64,000 nucleotides of DNA. Source: Thioalkalivibrio sulfidiphilus HL-EbGr7. Its GTDB lineage: Bacteria; Pseudomonadota; Gammaproteobacteria; Ectothiorhodospirales; Ectothiorhodospiraceae. The position numbers and the translations under genes are program-made. The first letter of the stretch is position 1. Every line of letters begins with the position of its first letter. Location of the stretch: assembly GCF_000021985.1 (NCBI RefSeq), contig NC_011901.1, positions 496,001 to 560,000 on the forward strand, given 5' to 3'. Below are positions 27,174-35,704 of the stretch, in pieces. The notes under the pieces are model-generated. The model did not search any database and was not told the DNA's origin. It saw only the letters and a program-made list of their open reading frames with translations.

Positions 27174-28685
27174 ATGATGACCCAGCCCAGGATCGCCGCC
27201 CGCACGCCCATCGCCGTCGAACTCAAGGCCGGCAAGAAGTACTTCTGGTGCAGCTGCGGGCGATCGAAGAACCAGCCGTTTTGCGATGGTTCCCACGAGG
27301 GTACCGACTTCAAGCCCATGGCCTTCACACCCGACGAGGATGGCGAGGCCCATCTGTGCCGCTGCAAGCAGACCGGAAACCCGCCTTACTGCGACGGCAG
27401 CCACGCGGGACTCGATGAGGAACAGGCATCGACGGGCGACGACGGGGAGCCGAACAATGGTGCCTCGGTCAAGGCGACCCGCGAGGAACCCACCCTCGAA
27501 CGCATCCATGATCTCGCCCGGCATGGTCTGGAGAAGACCGGCCCCCACGGCGAGACCGTGGCCATGGGCGTGCCCCGGGCAGACCTGCCCCACTGGGACG
27601 ATATCCAGATCCTCACCGCGCAGCTGGCCACCCGGCCCCTGCCGGAGGAGGCCGAGGTGGGCACCGAACTCATCATCGGGCCGCGGGCGGAACGCCCCCT
27701 GAAGCTCGACATTCCGTTGTTCGTCTCCGACATGAGCTTCGGTTCCCTGTCCCGGGAGGCCAAGCTGGCCCTGGCGAAAGGCGCGCAGCGCGCGGGCACG
27801 GGGATCTGCTCCGGGGAGGGCGGCATGATGCCCGAGGAACGGGAGGCCAATCCCCGTTACCTCTACGAACTGGCCTCGGCCAGGTTCGGGTACGACGAAT
27901 CCCTGCTCGCGAAGATCGGCGCCCTGCACTTCAAGGGCGGTCAGGCGGCCAAGACCGGCACCGGCGGCCACCTGCCGGGCCGCAAGGTCACCGAGGAGAT
28001 CGCGAAGGTGCGCGGCCTGAAGCCCGGCAAGTCCGCCATTTCTCCGCCTACCTTCACCGACCTGGTCATGCCGGATGACTTCCGGCGTTTCGCCGACCGG
28101 GTGCGGGAGGTCTGCGGCGGCATCCCCGTGGGCTTCAAGCTCTCCGCCAACCACATCGAGGCGGACATCGACTTTGCCCTGAAGGCGAGCGCCGACTACC
28201 TCATCCTCGACGGCCGTGGCGGGGCCACCGGCGCGGCCCCGCGGCTGTTCCGGGATCACATCTCCGTGCCCACCATCCCCGCCCTGGTGCGCGCCCGGCG
28301 GCACCTGGATGAACGCGGCGCCGGTGACGTCACGCTCATCATCACCGGCGGCCTGCGCCTGCCCGAGGATTTCATCAAGGCCCTGGCCCTGGGGGCCGAC
28401 GGCATCGCCATCGCCAACAGTGCCATCCAGGCGGTGGGCTGCGTGGCGGCGCGCATGTGCCACACCAACCAGTGCCCGTCGGGCATCGCCACCCAGGACC
28501 CGGACCTGCGCAAGCGGCTCGACGTGGACGCAGGGGCGGCACGCCTGGCGCGTTTCCTGGAGAGCTCGGTGGCACTGATGCAGGTCATGGCCCGTGCCTG
28601 CGGCCACGATCATCTCGGGCAGTTCAGCCGGGACGACCTCACCGCCTGGAAGCGGGACATGCGCGAGCTGACGGGTTTGAAGTGA
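27174..28685 (+). CDS. Fusion of two CDGSH iron-sulfur domains with a glutamate-synthase-like FMN domain
   Basis: 503 residues. Two mitoNEET-like cluster motifs come first: WCSCGRSKNQPFCDGSH (about 24-40) and CRCKQTGNPPYCDGSH (about 62-77), each C-x-C-x8-9-C-D-G-S-H. From about residue 160 it is a GltB-type synthase domain with SDMSFGSLSREAKLALAKGA, GTGICSGEGGM, KTGTGGHLPGRKV, LDGRGGATGAAP and a C-terminal cysteine group (GCVAARMCHTNQCPSGIATQDP). No amidotransferase domain is present, so it is not a classical glutamate synthase. An FMN/Fe-S oxidoreductase is likely. Starts at ATG 27174 or 27177, 36 bases after the MITE. Confidence 0.85.
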   Translation: MMTQPRIAARTPIAVELKAGKKYFWCSCGRSKNQPFCDGSHEGTDFKPMAFTPDEDGEAHLCRCKQTGNPPYCDGSHAGLDEEQASTGDDGEPNNGASVKATREEPTLERIHDLARHGLEKTGPHGETVAMGVPRADLPHWDDIQILTAQLATRPLPEEAEVGTELIIGPRAERPLKLDIPLFVSDMSFGSLSREAKLALAKGAQRAGTGICSGEGGMMPEEREANPRYLYELASARFGYDESLLAKIGALHFKGGQAAKTGTGGHLPGRKVTEEIAKVRGLKPGKSAISPPTFTDLVMPDDFRRFADRVREVCGGIPVGFKLSANHIEADIDFALKASADYLILDGRGGATGAAPRLFRDHISVPTIPALVRARRHLDERGAGDVTLIITGGLRLPEDFIKALALGADGIAIANSAIQAVGCVAARMCHTNQCPSGIATQDPDLRKRLDVDAGAARLARFLESSVALMQVMARACGHDHLGQFSRDDLTAWKRDMRELTGLK

Positions 28686-28687
28686 AA

Positions 28688-28708
28688 GACCGCCCCTGTG
28701 GGGCGGTC
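28688..28708. terminator. Hairpin after the CDGSH fusion gene
   Basis: GACCGCCCC-TGT-GGGGCGGTC, a perfect 9-base stem starting 2 bases after the stop. No T-run follows, so it may act as a transcript-end stabiliser. Confidence 0.55.
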
Positions 28709-28781
28709 AGAGACAAGATACAAGAGGCAAGACAAAAGCCGGTTTTCCTACTTGTCTCTTGCCTCTTGGATCTTGTCTCTC
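28709..28781. repeat. Palindrome, GACAAGATACAAGAGGCAAG family
   Basis: Left arm AGAGACAAGATACAAGAGGC and right arm GCCTCTTGGATCTTGTCTCT pair almost fully around a loop of about 20 bases. The same word set is found at 51461-51538. Confidence 0.85.
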
Positions 28782-28909
28782 ATCACCGAAATGGCCGAAG
28801 CGGTGATAGTCAAAGGCTATCAACAAAATCCAAAGATTCAACTTCAGTAATAATTCTCATTTGGCTAATCTCATCATCAAGGCAACATGTTTGATGAGGA
28901 GATGCCGCC

Positions 28910-29131
28910 ATGATCAAGACCGCAAGCTTTGCCATCGTGCACTTCAGCGTCGCCTTCGCCGTCGCCTTCGCACTCACGGGCAGCGTGGTGATCGGCGGCC
29001 TGGTGGCCCTGGTGGAACCCCTGGTGAACACCGTGGCCTACCACTTCCACGAGAAGGTCTGGGAGCGCATCCGCGCCCGCCGCGCGGCCAGGGCGTCTGC
29101 CGCCCCCCGGGGACCTGCGATCGCTGCCTGA
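28910..29131 (+). CDS. DUF2061-type small membrane protein
   Basis: 73 residues. KTASFAIVHFSVAFAVAFALTGSVVIGGLVALVEPLVNTVAYHFHEKVWERI is the DUF2061 layout: two short membrane helices with a conserved H in the first and EP...N..AYY/H.HEK.W at the end of the second. Function unknown; probably inner membrane. ATG preceded by GAGGAGATG. The last 20 residues are Ala/Arg rich and not part of the family. Confidence 0.85.
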   Translation: MIKTASFAIVHFSVAFAVAFALTGSVVIGGLVALVEPLVNTVAYHFHEKVWERIRARRAARASAAPRGPAIAA

Positions 29132-29231
29132 AAAAGCCGGACCGCGAAGGCCGTGAAGCAATCCTCGGTGAAAAGTCTTCGCGCCGTCCGGCTCTGGGTT
29201 GCCCATGACAGAAGTGACAGGAGCCATCCCG

Positions 29232-29702
29232 ATGAGCATCACGTACCGTACGGCCTGCAAGGCCGACCTGCCCGCCATCAATGGCGTCATTGAACGCGCC
29301 GTCATGACCTGGCGGCTGCCTGAGCGGGTCAAGCGCCTGTCCCTGCCCCTGTACCGCTACAGCGAAACGGACCTGGGGCACCTGGAAGTGTGGGTGGTGG
29401 AGGCGGATTCGGGCATCGCGGGACTGGCGTCCTGGGAGCCTGCGGAGGCGGCGGATCTGCCCGAGGGCAAGTCGGGTCTGCTGCTCCATGGCCTGTATGT
29501 GGACCCGGACCGGCAGCACCGGGGCATCGGCAGCCAATTGTTGAGCGCCAGCCAGGCGCGTGCCCGCGAACTGGGCTTGGATGGTGTGCTGATCAAGGCC
29601 CAGGCGGACGCCGAGCCGTTCTTCCAGCGGCGGGGCCTGGAGCGCCTGCCGGTGCGCGATGAGTCCCGGGACTACGCCCTGCGTTACTGGCATCGGGCAT
29701 GA
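29232..29702 (+). CDS. GNAT-family N-acetyltransferase
   Basis: 156 residues from ATG 29232, preceded by AGGAG; an upstream in-frame ATG at 29205 would add nine. Acetyl-CoA loop LYVDPDRQHRGIGSQLLSAS (Q/R-x-x-G-x-G/A), with LLLHGLYV strand before it and FFQRRGLERL after. The acceptor is unknown. A GACAGGATTT-family palindrome follows. Confidence 0.86.
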   Translation: MSITYRTACKADLPAINGVIERAVMTWRLPERVKRLSLPLYRYSETDLGHLEVWVVEADSGIAGLASWEPAEAADLPEGKSGLLLHGLYVDPDRQHRGIGSQLLSASQARARELGLDGVLIKAQADAEPFFQRRGLERLPVRDESRDYALRYWHRA

Positions 29703-29716
29703 GTCAAAACAGCATT

Positions 29717-29799
29717 GGACAAGATTAACATGATTTACAGGATTGGGTCATGAAAGACGAGTCCTTGTCTCAAATCCTGTAAATCATGTTAATCCTGTC
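29717..29799. repeat. Palindrome, GACAGGATTT family with inverted core
   Basis: Left arm GGACAAGATTAACATGATTT and right arm AAATCATGTTAATCCTGTC, loop about 30 bases. The central words are in the opposite order (TTAACATGATTTAC) to those in the copies at 687, 1778, 17380 and 22200 (TTTACATGATTAAC). Confidence 0.83.
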
Positions 29800-29851
29800 G
29801 ATTTACCCGGTCCCAGGTCTTGATCTGCTGGGTATGCTGGTCTTTTTCACG

Positions 29852-29886
29852 GACAAAACAAAAGAACCCCGCACAAGGCGGGGTTC
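29852..29886 (-). terminator. Rho-independent terminator of the cold-shock gene
   Basis: On the minus strand GAACCCCGCCTTGTGCGGGGTTC followed by TTTTGTTTTG. It lies 27 bases after the cold-shock stop. The second cold-shock gene has a terminator with the same GAACCCCGCC stem. Confidence 0.92.
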
Positions 29887-29913
29887 CAGGTATCTGCTTT
29901 CGGCAGACTGATC

Positions 29914-30117
29914 TTAGACCGGCTTGACGTTCGCAGCGGCCAGACCCTTGGGACCGTTGGTCACCTCGAAGGAGACCATCTGGCCCTCGGCCAGGGTGCG
30001 GAAACCGCTGGCTTCGATCGCGGAGAAGTGCACGAACACATCCTTGCCGCCATCTTCGGGGGTAATGAAGCCGAAGCCCTTGCTTTCGTTAAACCACTTC
30101 ACAGTGCCTTTAGACAT
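29914..30117 (-). CDS. csp: Cold-shock domain protein
   Basis: 67 residues, single OB-fold cold-shock domain: [21 protein letters not shown] (RNP1) and [15 protein letters not shown] (RNP2), then [26 protein letters not shown] chaperone that melts secondary structure in mRNA. The true start is ATG 30117; the longer open frame upstream is 5' leader. The leader of about 160 bases is typical of cold-induced csp mRNAs. Confidence 0.96.
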   Translation of the reverse strand: MSKGTVKWFNESKGFGFITPEDGGKDVFVHFSAIEASGFRTLAEGQMVSFEVTNGPKGLAAANVKPV

Positions 30118-30342
30118 AACTCTATAAACCTCAAATAACAGGAAACAAACGGTGATGCAGTGGATTCCTGGAGAACAACCGGCGGGAGTGACTGCGGTAA
30201 CGAAACGACAGGGGACTTCCGACTCTGACTGCAAGAACAGACTGCGAGACTCACTATACGCGGCCGTTCGGGGAATCACCAGCGATATTTTGTCAGGGGT
30301 AAGGGGAAAGGCGTGAGGGGGCTGTGACGCCTCACCCTTGCT

Positions 30343-30696
30343 TCACCTCTGACGCTTCCCGGCTGTACACAGATTGCCGCGGGTGGACTGCCAAACCGTG
30401 CCGCCGGCGTCCAGTCTTTCCAGGGTACAGATCACCGGGATGCGCCGTTCCTGCATGCCGCGCCCGGAGAGGTGCATGCGCAGGCGTTCGCCCGGTTGTA
30501 ACTCGGTCACCCGTTCATGGGCGAAGCGGACCTCCCGTCCGTCGTCCATGACCAGGAAGGCCTCGGTGGCGCGGCCATCGGCGAACTCCCAGTCGATGGG
30601 ATGGGTCGAGACGAGTACGCCTTCCACGACGTCGGCCGCAGCGGCCTGCTGGATGCACAGCTGCGCCAGAAGCACTCCCGCCAGCAAAATTCTCAC
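30343..30696 (-). CDS. Hypothetical secreted or periplasmic protein
   Basis: 117 residues. Signal peptide RILLAGVLLAQLCIQQAAAA with cleavage near residue 21, then a small beta-rich domain (VEGVLVSTHPIDWEF..., MDDGREVRFAHERVTELQPGERLRMHL, VICTLERLDAGG). No family recognised. GTG start with GGAGGAGG upstream; it overlaps the MFS stop by four bases (GTGA), so it is translated with that gene. Possibly an envelope partner of the transporter. Confidence 0.72.
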   Translation of the reverse strand: MRILLAGVLLAQLCIQQAAAADVVEGVLVSTHPIDWEFADGRATEAFLVMDDGREVRFAHERVTELQPGERLRMHLSGRGMQERRIPVICTLERLDAGGTVWQSTRGNLCTAGKRQR

Positions 30697-32036
30697 CGCT
30701 GCACCTCCTCCAGGCGCCAGGCGCTGGCCGCACCCAGCAGCGACATCAGGCCCAGCAGGGCCAGGGTGGCGGCCACCCCCGCCAGGTCCGCCACCACGCC
30801 GAACAGCCCACCCACCAGCAGCAGGGCCCCCACCAGGGTGTTGCTCACCGCCACATAGGCGGCGCGGTTGTCCTGGGTGGCCATGTCCACCAGGTAGGTC
30901 TTGCGTCCCAGGCGCACCCCCGAGTGGGCGATGCCGATGACCAGGAACAGGGCGGCGAACAGGAATTCGCTCTTCGCCCAGGCGCCTTCGATGCCGGACA
31001 GGCCGAAGGTCAGCAGCCCCAGGGCTCCGGCCACCACGCCGGAGGCTACCAGGACCAGGCGGCTGGAACGGTCCGAGAGCCGTCCCCACACGGGCGCGCT
31101 CAGGCCGCCGGCCAGCCCCGTGGCGATGATCATGAGCCCGAGGCTCCCCAGGCTGCCGCCGGTCTGCTGCTGGGCCAGGATCACGTAGAAGGGCATGGCC
31201 AGCGCGGTACTCATGAGCAGGGCACGGGTGATCACGAAGTGGCGGAACAGGGGGTCGGTCTTCATCAGCCCGAGGGAGCGCAGCGCCTCGCTGACCGCAT
31301 TGCCGCCGCCCTCGGTGGCGCCGGGTTCCTCCTTGACTGCGGCGAAGATGCCGCCGGCGGCAAACCACATCAGGCCCGCCGCGATCAGGAGCAGGGTGAA
31401 GAAGCCGACGCTGTCGGCGCTCTCCGCGCGCAGGCTGACCCAGCCGCCCACGCCCAGGGTGACGAAACCGGCCAGGGCCGCCGCGTAGCCCATCACGGTA
31501 CCGCGCCGGGTCTTGGCGATGGTCTTGCCGAGCACGTCCTTGGAGGCCACGGAACTCACCCCCCGGGACAGGGCGAACAGGGCCAGCAGGCCGAGCAGCG
31601 CCCAGCCCGCGGCCGCGCCGGTCAGGGTCAGGGCCACCAGCGCCATGCCCAGTGCCGCGAGCCCCTGGCCGATGCAGCCGCCCACCCAGAACCACTTGCG
31701 GATGGCCGCGCGCCGGATGTGACTGGCCACGAACAGCTGGGGCAGCAGGGAACCGGATTCGCGCACCGGCACCAGGAAACCGGCCAGGAAACCGGGCGCA
31801 CCCAGGGCGGCCATGAGCCAGGCCAGCACCAGCCTGGCACTGGCCAGTTCGTCGCCGATCTTGCTGGCGGTGTTGGAGAGGATGGTGAGGAAGAAGTTGC
31901 GCGGCATCTCCCGGCAGGCGGCCTCGGGGATGTCCTTGCAGACCCGGGCGTCCTCATCGCTGGCGATCAGGTCGAAGAGGGCGGCTGCCGGGCGCGGCAG
32001 CCTGGAGGCGGGTTCCGCCACCTCAGTGTCCGCCAC
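30693..32036 (-). CDS. MFS transporter
   Basis: 447 residues with about 11-12 membrane helices. The loop between helices 2 and 3 and central APVWGRLSDRSSRLVL (the G-x-x-x-D-R-x-G-R/K signature copy in the second half) support the major facilitator superfamily. Substrate unknown. A conserved-looking N-terminal tail (ACREMPRNFFLTILSNTASKIGDEL) precedes the first helix. The GTG start overlaps the metA stop by 14 bases. Confidence 0.85.
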   Translation of the reverse strand: MADTEVAEPASRLPRPAAALFDLIASDEDARVCKDIPEAACREMPRNFFLTILSNTASKIGDELASARLVLAWLMAALGAPGFLAGFLVPVRESGSLLPQLFVASHIRRAAIRKWFWVGGCIGQGLAALGMALVALTLTGAAAGWALLGLLALFALSRGVSSVASKDVLGKTIAKTRRGTVMGYAAALAGFVTLGVGGWVSLRAESADSVGFFTLLLIAAGLMWFAAGGIFAAVKEEPGATEGGGNAVSEALRSLGLMKTDPLFRHFVITRALLMSTALAMPFYVILAQQQTGGSLGSLGLMIIATGLAGGLSAPVWGRLSDRSSRLVLVASGVVAGALGLLTFGLSGIEGAWAKSEFLFAALFLVIGIAHSGVRLGRKTYLVDMATQDNRAAYVAVSNTLVGALLLVGGLFGVVADLAGVAATLALLGLMSLLGAASAWRLEEVQR

Positions 32037-33102
32037 GCAGGGAGCGCAGCGGGTCGGAGGGATCCACGTTGTCCTTGAAGGGACGGCGGCGGTCGATGTG
32101 GGTGAGCTGGTAGACCATGCCCACCCAGTTGTTGATCACTGCCTCGGCGCTGTCGTGCCAGGTGTTGTCCAGGTGTGAGGTGATCAGGGCCTCGGGCAGA
32201 TCCGGCACCGGCGCGCGCCGGGCCAGCGCCGCCTCCACGCGCTCCCGATGTTCCTCCAGGATGGCCTGGGAGCGGGGCGAGAAGTAGTTCTCCGGCACCG
32301 GCGGGTAGGTGTCCAGGGCGCCGGCGGCGAAGCGCTTCACCTCGCGCTTGTACTCCTTGAGCAGAGAGATGATGTCGTACTCCGGGTGACCCTGGAAGAA
32401 CACGATGCGAAAGCCGTCCTCGCTCACCGCCAGGTGCGGACCGGCCTGGTCGCTTTCCACCAGCACCTTGAGGCCCTCGGCCTCGAACTGGGCGCGGTTG
32501 ATCTCGTTGAAGCGGGAGTGGGGCACATCGAAACGGGTGTTCACGCCGGCCACCAGCGGGTGACTGCGATCCAGCACGCGATGGTCGTAGACCCCCCATC
32601 GCTTGAAGCCCAGGGGCTGGCGGCGCTGGCCGTGGCGGAACTGCATCACCGCGTGGGTGGCCAGGCAGGAGCACAGGGTGGAGGTGACATTCTCGGCGGC
32701 CCAGTCGATCACCTCGATGAGCGGCTCCCAGAAGGGCTCCATGGACAGGTCCGGCTGGGTGACGTTGGCGCCGGTGATGATCAGGGCGTCCAGGCCCTCG
32801 CGCTTGATCTGCTCGAAGCTCTCGTAATAACGCTCCACATGGGCACGCCCCTCCGCGCCCCGGGGCAGGGCGTCCAGGGTGAAGGGGTGCATGTAGAACT
32901 GGGCGATCTGGTTGCTCTGTCCCACCAGGCGGAAGAACTGGCGCTCGGTGGCGGCGATGGCCGCGTCGGGCATCATGTTGAGCAGCCCGATGTGCAGTTC
33001 GCGGATCTCCTGCTGCAGGGCGGTGTTGCCGGACAGTACCGTCTCCCCTTCCTCGGCGAGGCGGGTGAAGGTGGGCAGGTCGGTGTGGGCGACGAGGGGC
33101 AC
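32023..33102 (-). CDS. metA: Homoserine O-succinyltransferase (MetA family)
   Basis: 359 residues. First committed step of methionine synthesis from homoserine. The nucleophilic cysteine lies in STLCSCLATHA, at the place of the usual CWGAQA, and the His-Glu pair is in FFQGHPEYD. HIGLLNMMPDAAIAATERQFFRL is the conserved start of MetA proteins. Acyl donor (succinyl versus acetyl) cannot be read with certainty; relatives with this altered active-site loop are annotated as succinyltransferases. Followed in overlap by the MFS gene. Confidence 0.9.
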   Translation of the reverse strand: MPLVAHTDLPTFTRLAEEGETVLSGNTALQQEIRELHIGLLNMMPDAAIAATERQFFRLVGQSNQIAQFYMHPFTLDALPRGAEGRAHVERYYESFEQIKREGLDALIITGANVTQPDLSMEPFWEPLIEVIDWAAENVTSTLCSCLATHAVMQFRHGQRRQPLGFKRWGVYDHRVLDRSHPLVAGVNTRFDVPHSRFNEINRAQFEAEGLKVLVESDQAGPHLAVSEDGFRIVFFQGHPEYDIISLLKEYKREVKRFAAGALDTYPPVPENYFSPRSQAILEEHRERVEAALARRAPVPDLPEALITSHLDNTWHDSAEAVINNWVGMVYQLTHIDRRRPFKDNVDPSDPLRSLRGGH

Positions 33103-33106
33103 TGTT

Positions 33107-33189
33107 TAAGTGGGAAGTATGAATGGGGAAGTTGGAAGTGGGGTCGATTCTAATCGTTTCGTTCCGACTTCCCAATTCCCAATTCGTAC
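33107..33189. repeat. Palindrome, GGGAAGT family
   Basis: AAGTGGGAAGTATGAATGGGG ... complement CCCAATTCCCAATTCGTACTT, with GAAGTTGGAAGT / ACTTCCC words inside. It fills the gap between the P-loop ATPase gene and metA. Same words at 55386-55468. Confidence 0.8.
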
Positions 33190-34029
33190 TTATCTCTCCA
33201 GGGCCGTTTCGATCAGCGCCAGGAAGTCCTGCTCCGATTTCACCCGCCCGAGTTCTTCCGTGGTGATGGTGTAGCCGTAGTCCCGGGCGATGGCCTCGTA
33301 GCGGGGGATGCGGGAGCGGAACAGGCGCGGGAACATCCAGCGTACGAAGTCGTCCGGGTCGATCTGGGCCACGTACTCGATGTCGTGGGCCTGCTTGTAC
33401 TCGCGCAGCTGTTCGTCCAGGAAGGCCTCCCGGTAGTAGAGGGGCTTGGGCGCGGATTCGGCGCGGCGGATGAGCTCTTCCTCGTCCTGGCGGGTGGCCT
33501 GGATGTAGATCAGCAGGGTGTGCTCGGCCAGCAGTTCCAGGGTCTCGGGATCGTCCAGCTCGCACACGCTGCCGCCGGCGTCGTTCACGAAATGCTCGTA
33601 GCCGTAGATGCTGCGCGCCTTCCCGATGAACTCGGGCACGTCGCGCATGGCGGCGATCTCGGCGGTGTGGTGCAGCGCCTGGCGGCGCTTGAACTCGGTG
33701 AGCGGCAGGCCGCCCCGCTCCGGGTCGCCCAGCTTGCCCAGGAAGCTCGACACCGGCTGCAGGTTGTCCACAGTGATGTTGTTCAGGATGTAGATGGAGT
33801 CCGAGCGCAGCAGCTCGCGCAGGAAGGGCACCTGCATGGCCTGGTGCTTGATGTTGTCCAGGATCGGCTCGTCCAGGTAGCGGGTGCCGATGCGGTAGTC
33901 ACCGGAGTAATGGAACCAGTGGCGCTGGCGCAGGATGTGCGCCAGGCGGGTCTTGCCCACGCCGGACATGCCCAGCAGGGTGATGCTCTTGTGCGGCCAG
34001 TCGCGGAATTCCTGGCGGGTGAGTCTCAC
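33190..34029 (-). CDS. P-loop ATPase of unknown role next to metA
   Basis: 279 residues. Walker A is GMSGVGKT (about 19-26) after KSITLL. LLIYIQATRQDEEELIRRAE and IARDYGYTITTEELGRVKSEQDFLALIETALE are strong features but I recognise no named family; it resembles nucleotide-kinase-like P-loop proteins. It lies upstream of metA on the same strand, separated only by a palindrome, so a link with methionine or sulfur metabolism is possible, unproven. Confidence 0.72.
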   Translation of the reverse strand: MRLTRQEFRDWPHKSITLLGMSGVGKTRLAHILRQRHWFHYSGDYRIGTRYLDEPILDNIKHQAMQVPFLRELLRSDSIYILNNITVDNLQPVSSFLGKLGDPERGGLPLTEFKRRQALHHTAEIAAMRDVPEFIGKARSIYGYEHFVNDAGGSVCELDDPETLELLAEHTLLIYIQATRQDEEELIRRAESAPKPLYYREAFLDEQLREYKQAHDIEYVAQIDPDDFVRWMFPRLFRSRIPRYEAIARDYGYTITTEELGRVKSEQDFLALIETALER

Positions 34030-34078
34030 GGAAGGCTCCGGGGAATAATCTGTTGGCGAGGAGGGGTATTGTAGCGGG

Positions 34079-34166
34079 ATTCAAAATTCAAAATTCAATA
34101 TTCAAAGGTGGTCGGGCCCTGCGGCATGAACGATCTCCTTTGAATTTTGAATTTTGAATTTTGAAT
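34079..34166. repeat. Palindrome, TTCAAAATTCAAA family
   Basis: Left arm: tandem ATTCAAA units (34079-34108); right arm: tandem TTTGAAT units (34139-34166); loop about 30 bases with GCGGCATGAACG. Further copies at 46938, 54847 and 56284. Confidence 0.88.
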
Positions 34167-34168
34167 CG

Positions 34169-35542
34169 TCATTCCCCCAGGCTTCTGACCAGGATGTCCT
34201 CGTAGTTGCGGATGCGTCGCACGTATTCCACCGGCTCGTTGCCCCGGGCGTAGCCGAAGCGCAGGTTGCGGTGGTACTGGGGCTGGGCGAGCAGGGGCAG
34301 CACCTCGCGGAATTCCACCCAGCGGTCCGGGTCGCGGCCCAGGTCCCGGGCCAGGCCCCGGGCATCGAAGACGTGGCCCATGCCGATGTTGTAGGCGGCC
34401 AGGGCGATCCAGGTGCGGTCCGGTTCCTGGATGGACTCCGGCAGGCGGCGGCGCAGGTCGGCCAGGTAGCGGGCACCGCCGTGGATGCTCTGCACCGGGT
34501 CCAGGCGGTTGTCGACGCCCAGGTCCGAGGCGGTACGCAGGGTGAGCATCATCATGCCGCGCACGCCGGTGGGGCTGCGCGCCGAGGGGTTCCAGTGGGA
34601 TTCCTGGTAGGCCTGGGCGGCCAGCAGGGTCCAGCTCAGCTCGTGGGCCTCGGCGGCGGCCTCGAAATGGGGGCGGTAGCGGGGCAGCAGGCTGCGGATG
34701 CGCCGCTGGTAGCGGGCCAGGTCCACGTAGTCGAAGATCTCCACGTGACCGTAGTAGCGGCCATTGAGCACCGTCAGCAGGCCTTCGTCCTCCATGCCCA
34801 CGAACCAGCGCTCGATGGCACGGGCGAGCCCCCGTGACTCGGGCGGCAGCATCCAGGCCAGCGGTTCCTCCTCGGTCAGGGGCATGATCACCAGCAGTTC
34901 CGGGTAGTAGCGACGGTTGATGGCCACGATGTTGGAGTCGGCCACCGCGCAGTCCACTTCCCGGTTCCAGACCTTCTCCAGGATCTGTTCGGTGGCCAGG
35001 TCGGCGCGTTCCTCCCAGGTGAGTTCGGGGAACTGCTCGCGCAGTTCCTCCAGGCGTTCCACGTAGCTGCTGCTGGCGGTGACCATCAGGCTGACGCCGC
35101 TCAGGCCTTCCAGGTCCGCGGGCGCCGGGCCGCCGCGACGGCAGACCAACTGCTGCTGGACCTGCATGTAGGCGGGGCCGAACAGGAACTGTTCCTGGCG
35201 GCGGCTGGTGCGGGTCAGCCCGGCTGCGGCCAGATCGCCCTCGCCGGCGGCCAGGGCGCGCACGATCTCGTCGATGCTGTCCTTGATCACGAAGCGGGGC
35301 GTGACGCCCAGCTGGGCGGCGAAGCCGCTGATCAGGTCGTACTCGAAACCGGCTGGCTCGCCGTCCCGGTCGAAGTAGTAGGTGGTGGGGGCGTTGCGGG
35401 TGAGCACCACCAGTTCGCCCCGCTGTTCGATGGCGGCCAGTTCCGGGGAGGTGTGGGGCGCCCGTTCGCAGCCGCTGAGCCCCGCCACGGCGAGGACCAG
35501 GGCCAGGCATGCGCTCGGCAGGGTTGTGCTGTGTCTGGTCAA
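34169..35542 (-). CDS. mltF: Membrane-bound lytic murein transglycosylase F
   Basis: 457 residues. Signal/lipobox LALVLAVAGLSGC (lipid Cys near 25), then a periplasmic solute-binding-like domain (GELVVLTRNAPTTYYFDRDGEPAGFEYDLISGF) and a C-terminal lysozyme-like SLT domain (AQAYQESHWNPSARSPTGVRGMMMLT, catalytic E in QESHW). Cuts peptidoglycan glycan strands to anhydromuropeptides at the outer membrane. TTG at 35542 is preferred because it gives a clean lipoprotein signal and follows GGGGAAG; the frame is open to 35686. Confidence 0.92.
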   Translation of the reverse strand: MTRHSTTLPSACLALVLAVAGLSGCERAPHTSPELAAIEQRGELVVLTRNAPTTYYFDRDGEPAGFEYDLISGFAAQLGVTPRFVIKDSIDEIVRALAAGEGDLAAAGLTRTSRRQEQFLFGPAYMQVQQQLVCRRGGPAPADLEGLSGVSLMVTASSSYVERLEELREQFPELTWEERADLATEQILEKVWNREVDCAVADSNIVAINRRYYPELLVIMPLTEEEPLAWMLPPESRGLARAIERWFVGMEDEGLLTVLNGRYYGHVEIFDYVDLARYQRRIRSLLPRYRPHFEAAAEAHELSWTLLAAQAYQESHWNPSARSPTGVRGMMMLTLRTASDLGVDNRLDPVQSIHGGARYLADLRRRLPESIQEPDRTWIALAAYNIGMGHVFDARGLARDLGRDPDRWVEFREVLPLLAQPQYHRNLRFGYARGNEPVEYVRRIRNYEDILVRSLGE

Positions 35543-35704
35543 GGGTCTTCCCCGGATCTTGTTGTTCTTGTTGGTCAGCCTGACCTGCTCGGGACTCCCT
35601 GCCCGATGGCCTGAAGGATGCGCAGCTATGCTTCGCCCCCAGAATATTGAGTAAGATTGTCGGAAAATCGTTCCCTCATCCCCCACCAGCCGACAAGAGG
35701 CCCC

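Noticed and set aside
28835-28900. Fur-box-like AATAATTCTCATTTGG before the DUF2061 gene
   Set aside because: Only one half resembles the consensus and the gene has no iron link.
30343-31695. A single 450-codon protein on the minus strand
   Set aside because: Only its last 117 codons are a believable gene; the rest is out of frame with the MFS transporter that covers the same DNA.
34079-34166. TTCAAA tandem words as a simple microsatellite or CRISPR leader
   Set aside because: The words occur as inverted arms around a unique loop, not as a one-directional array with spacers.
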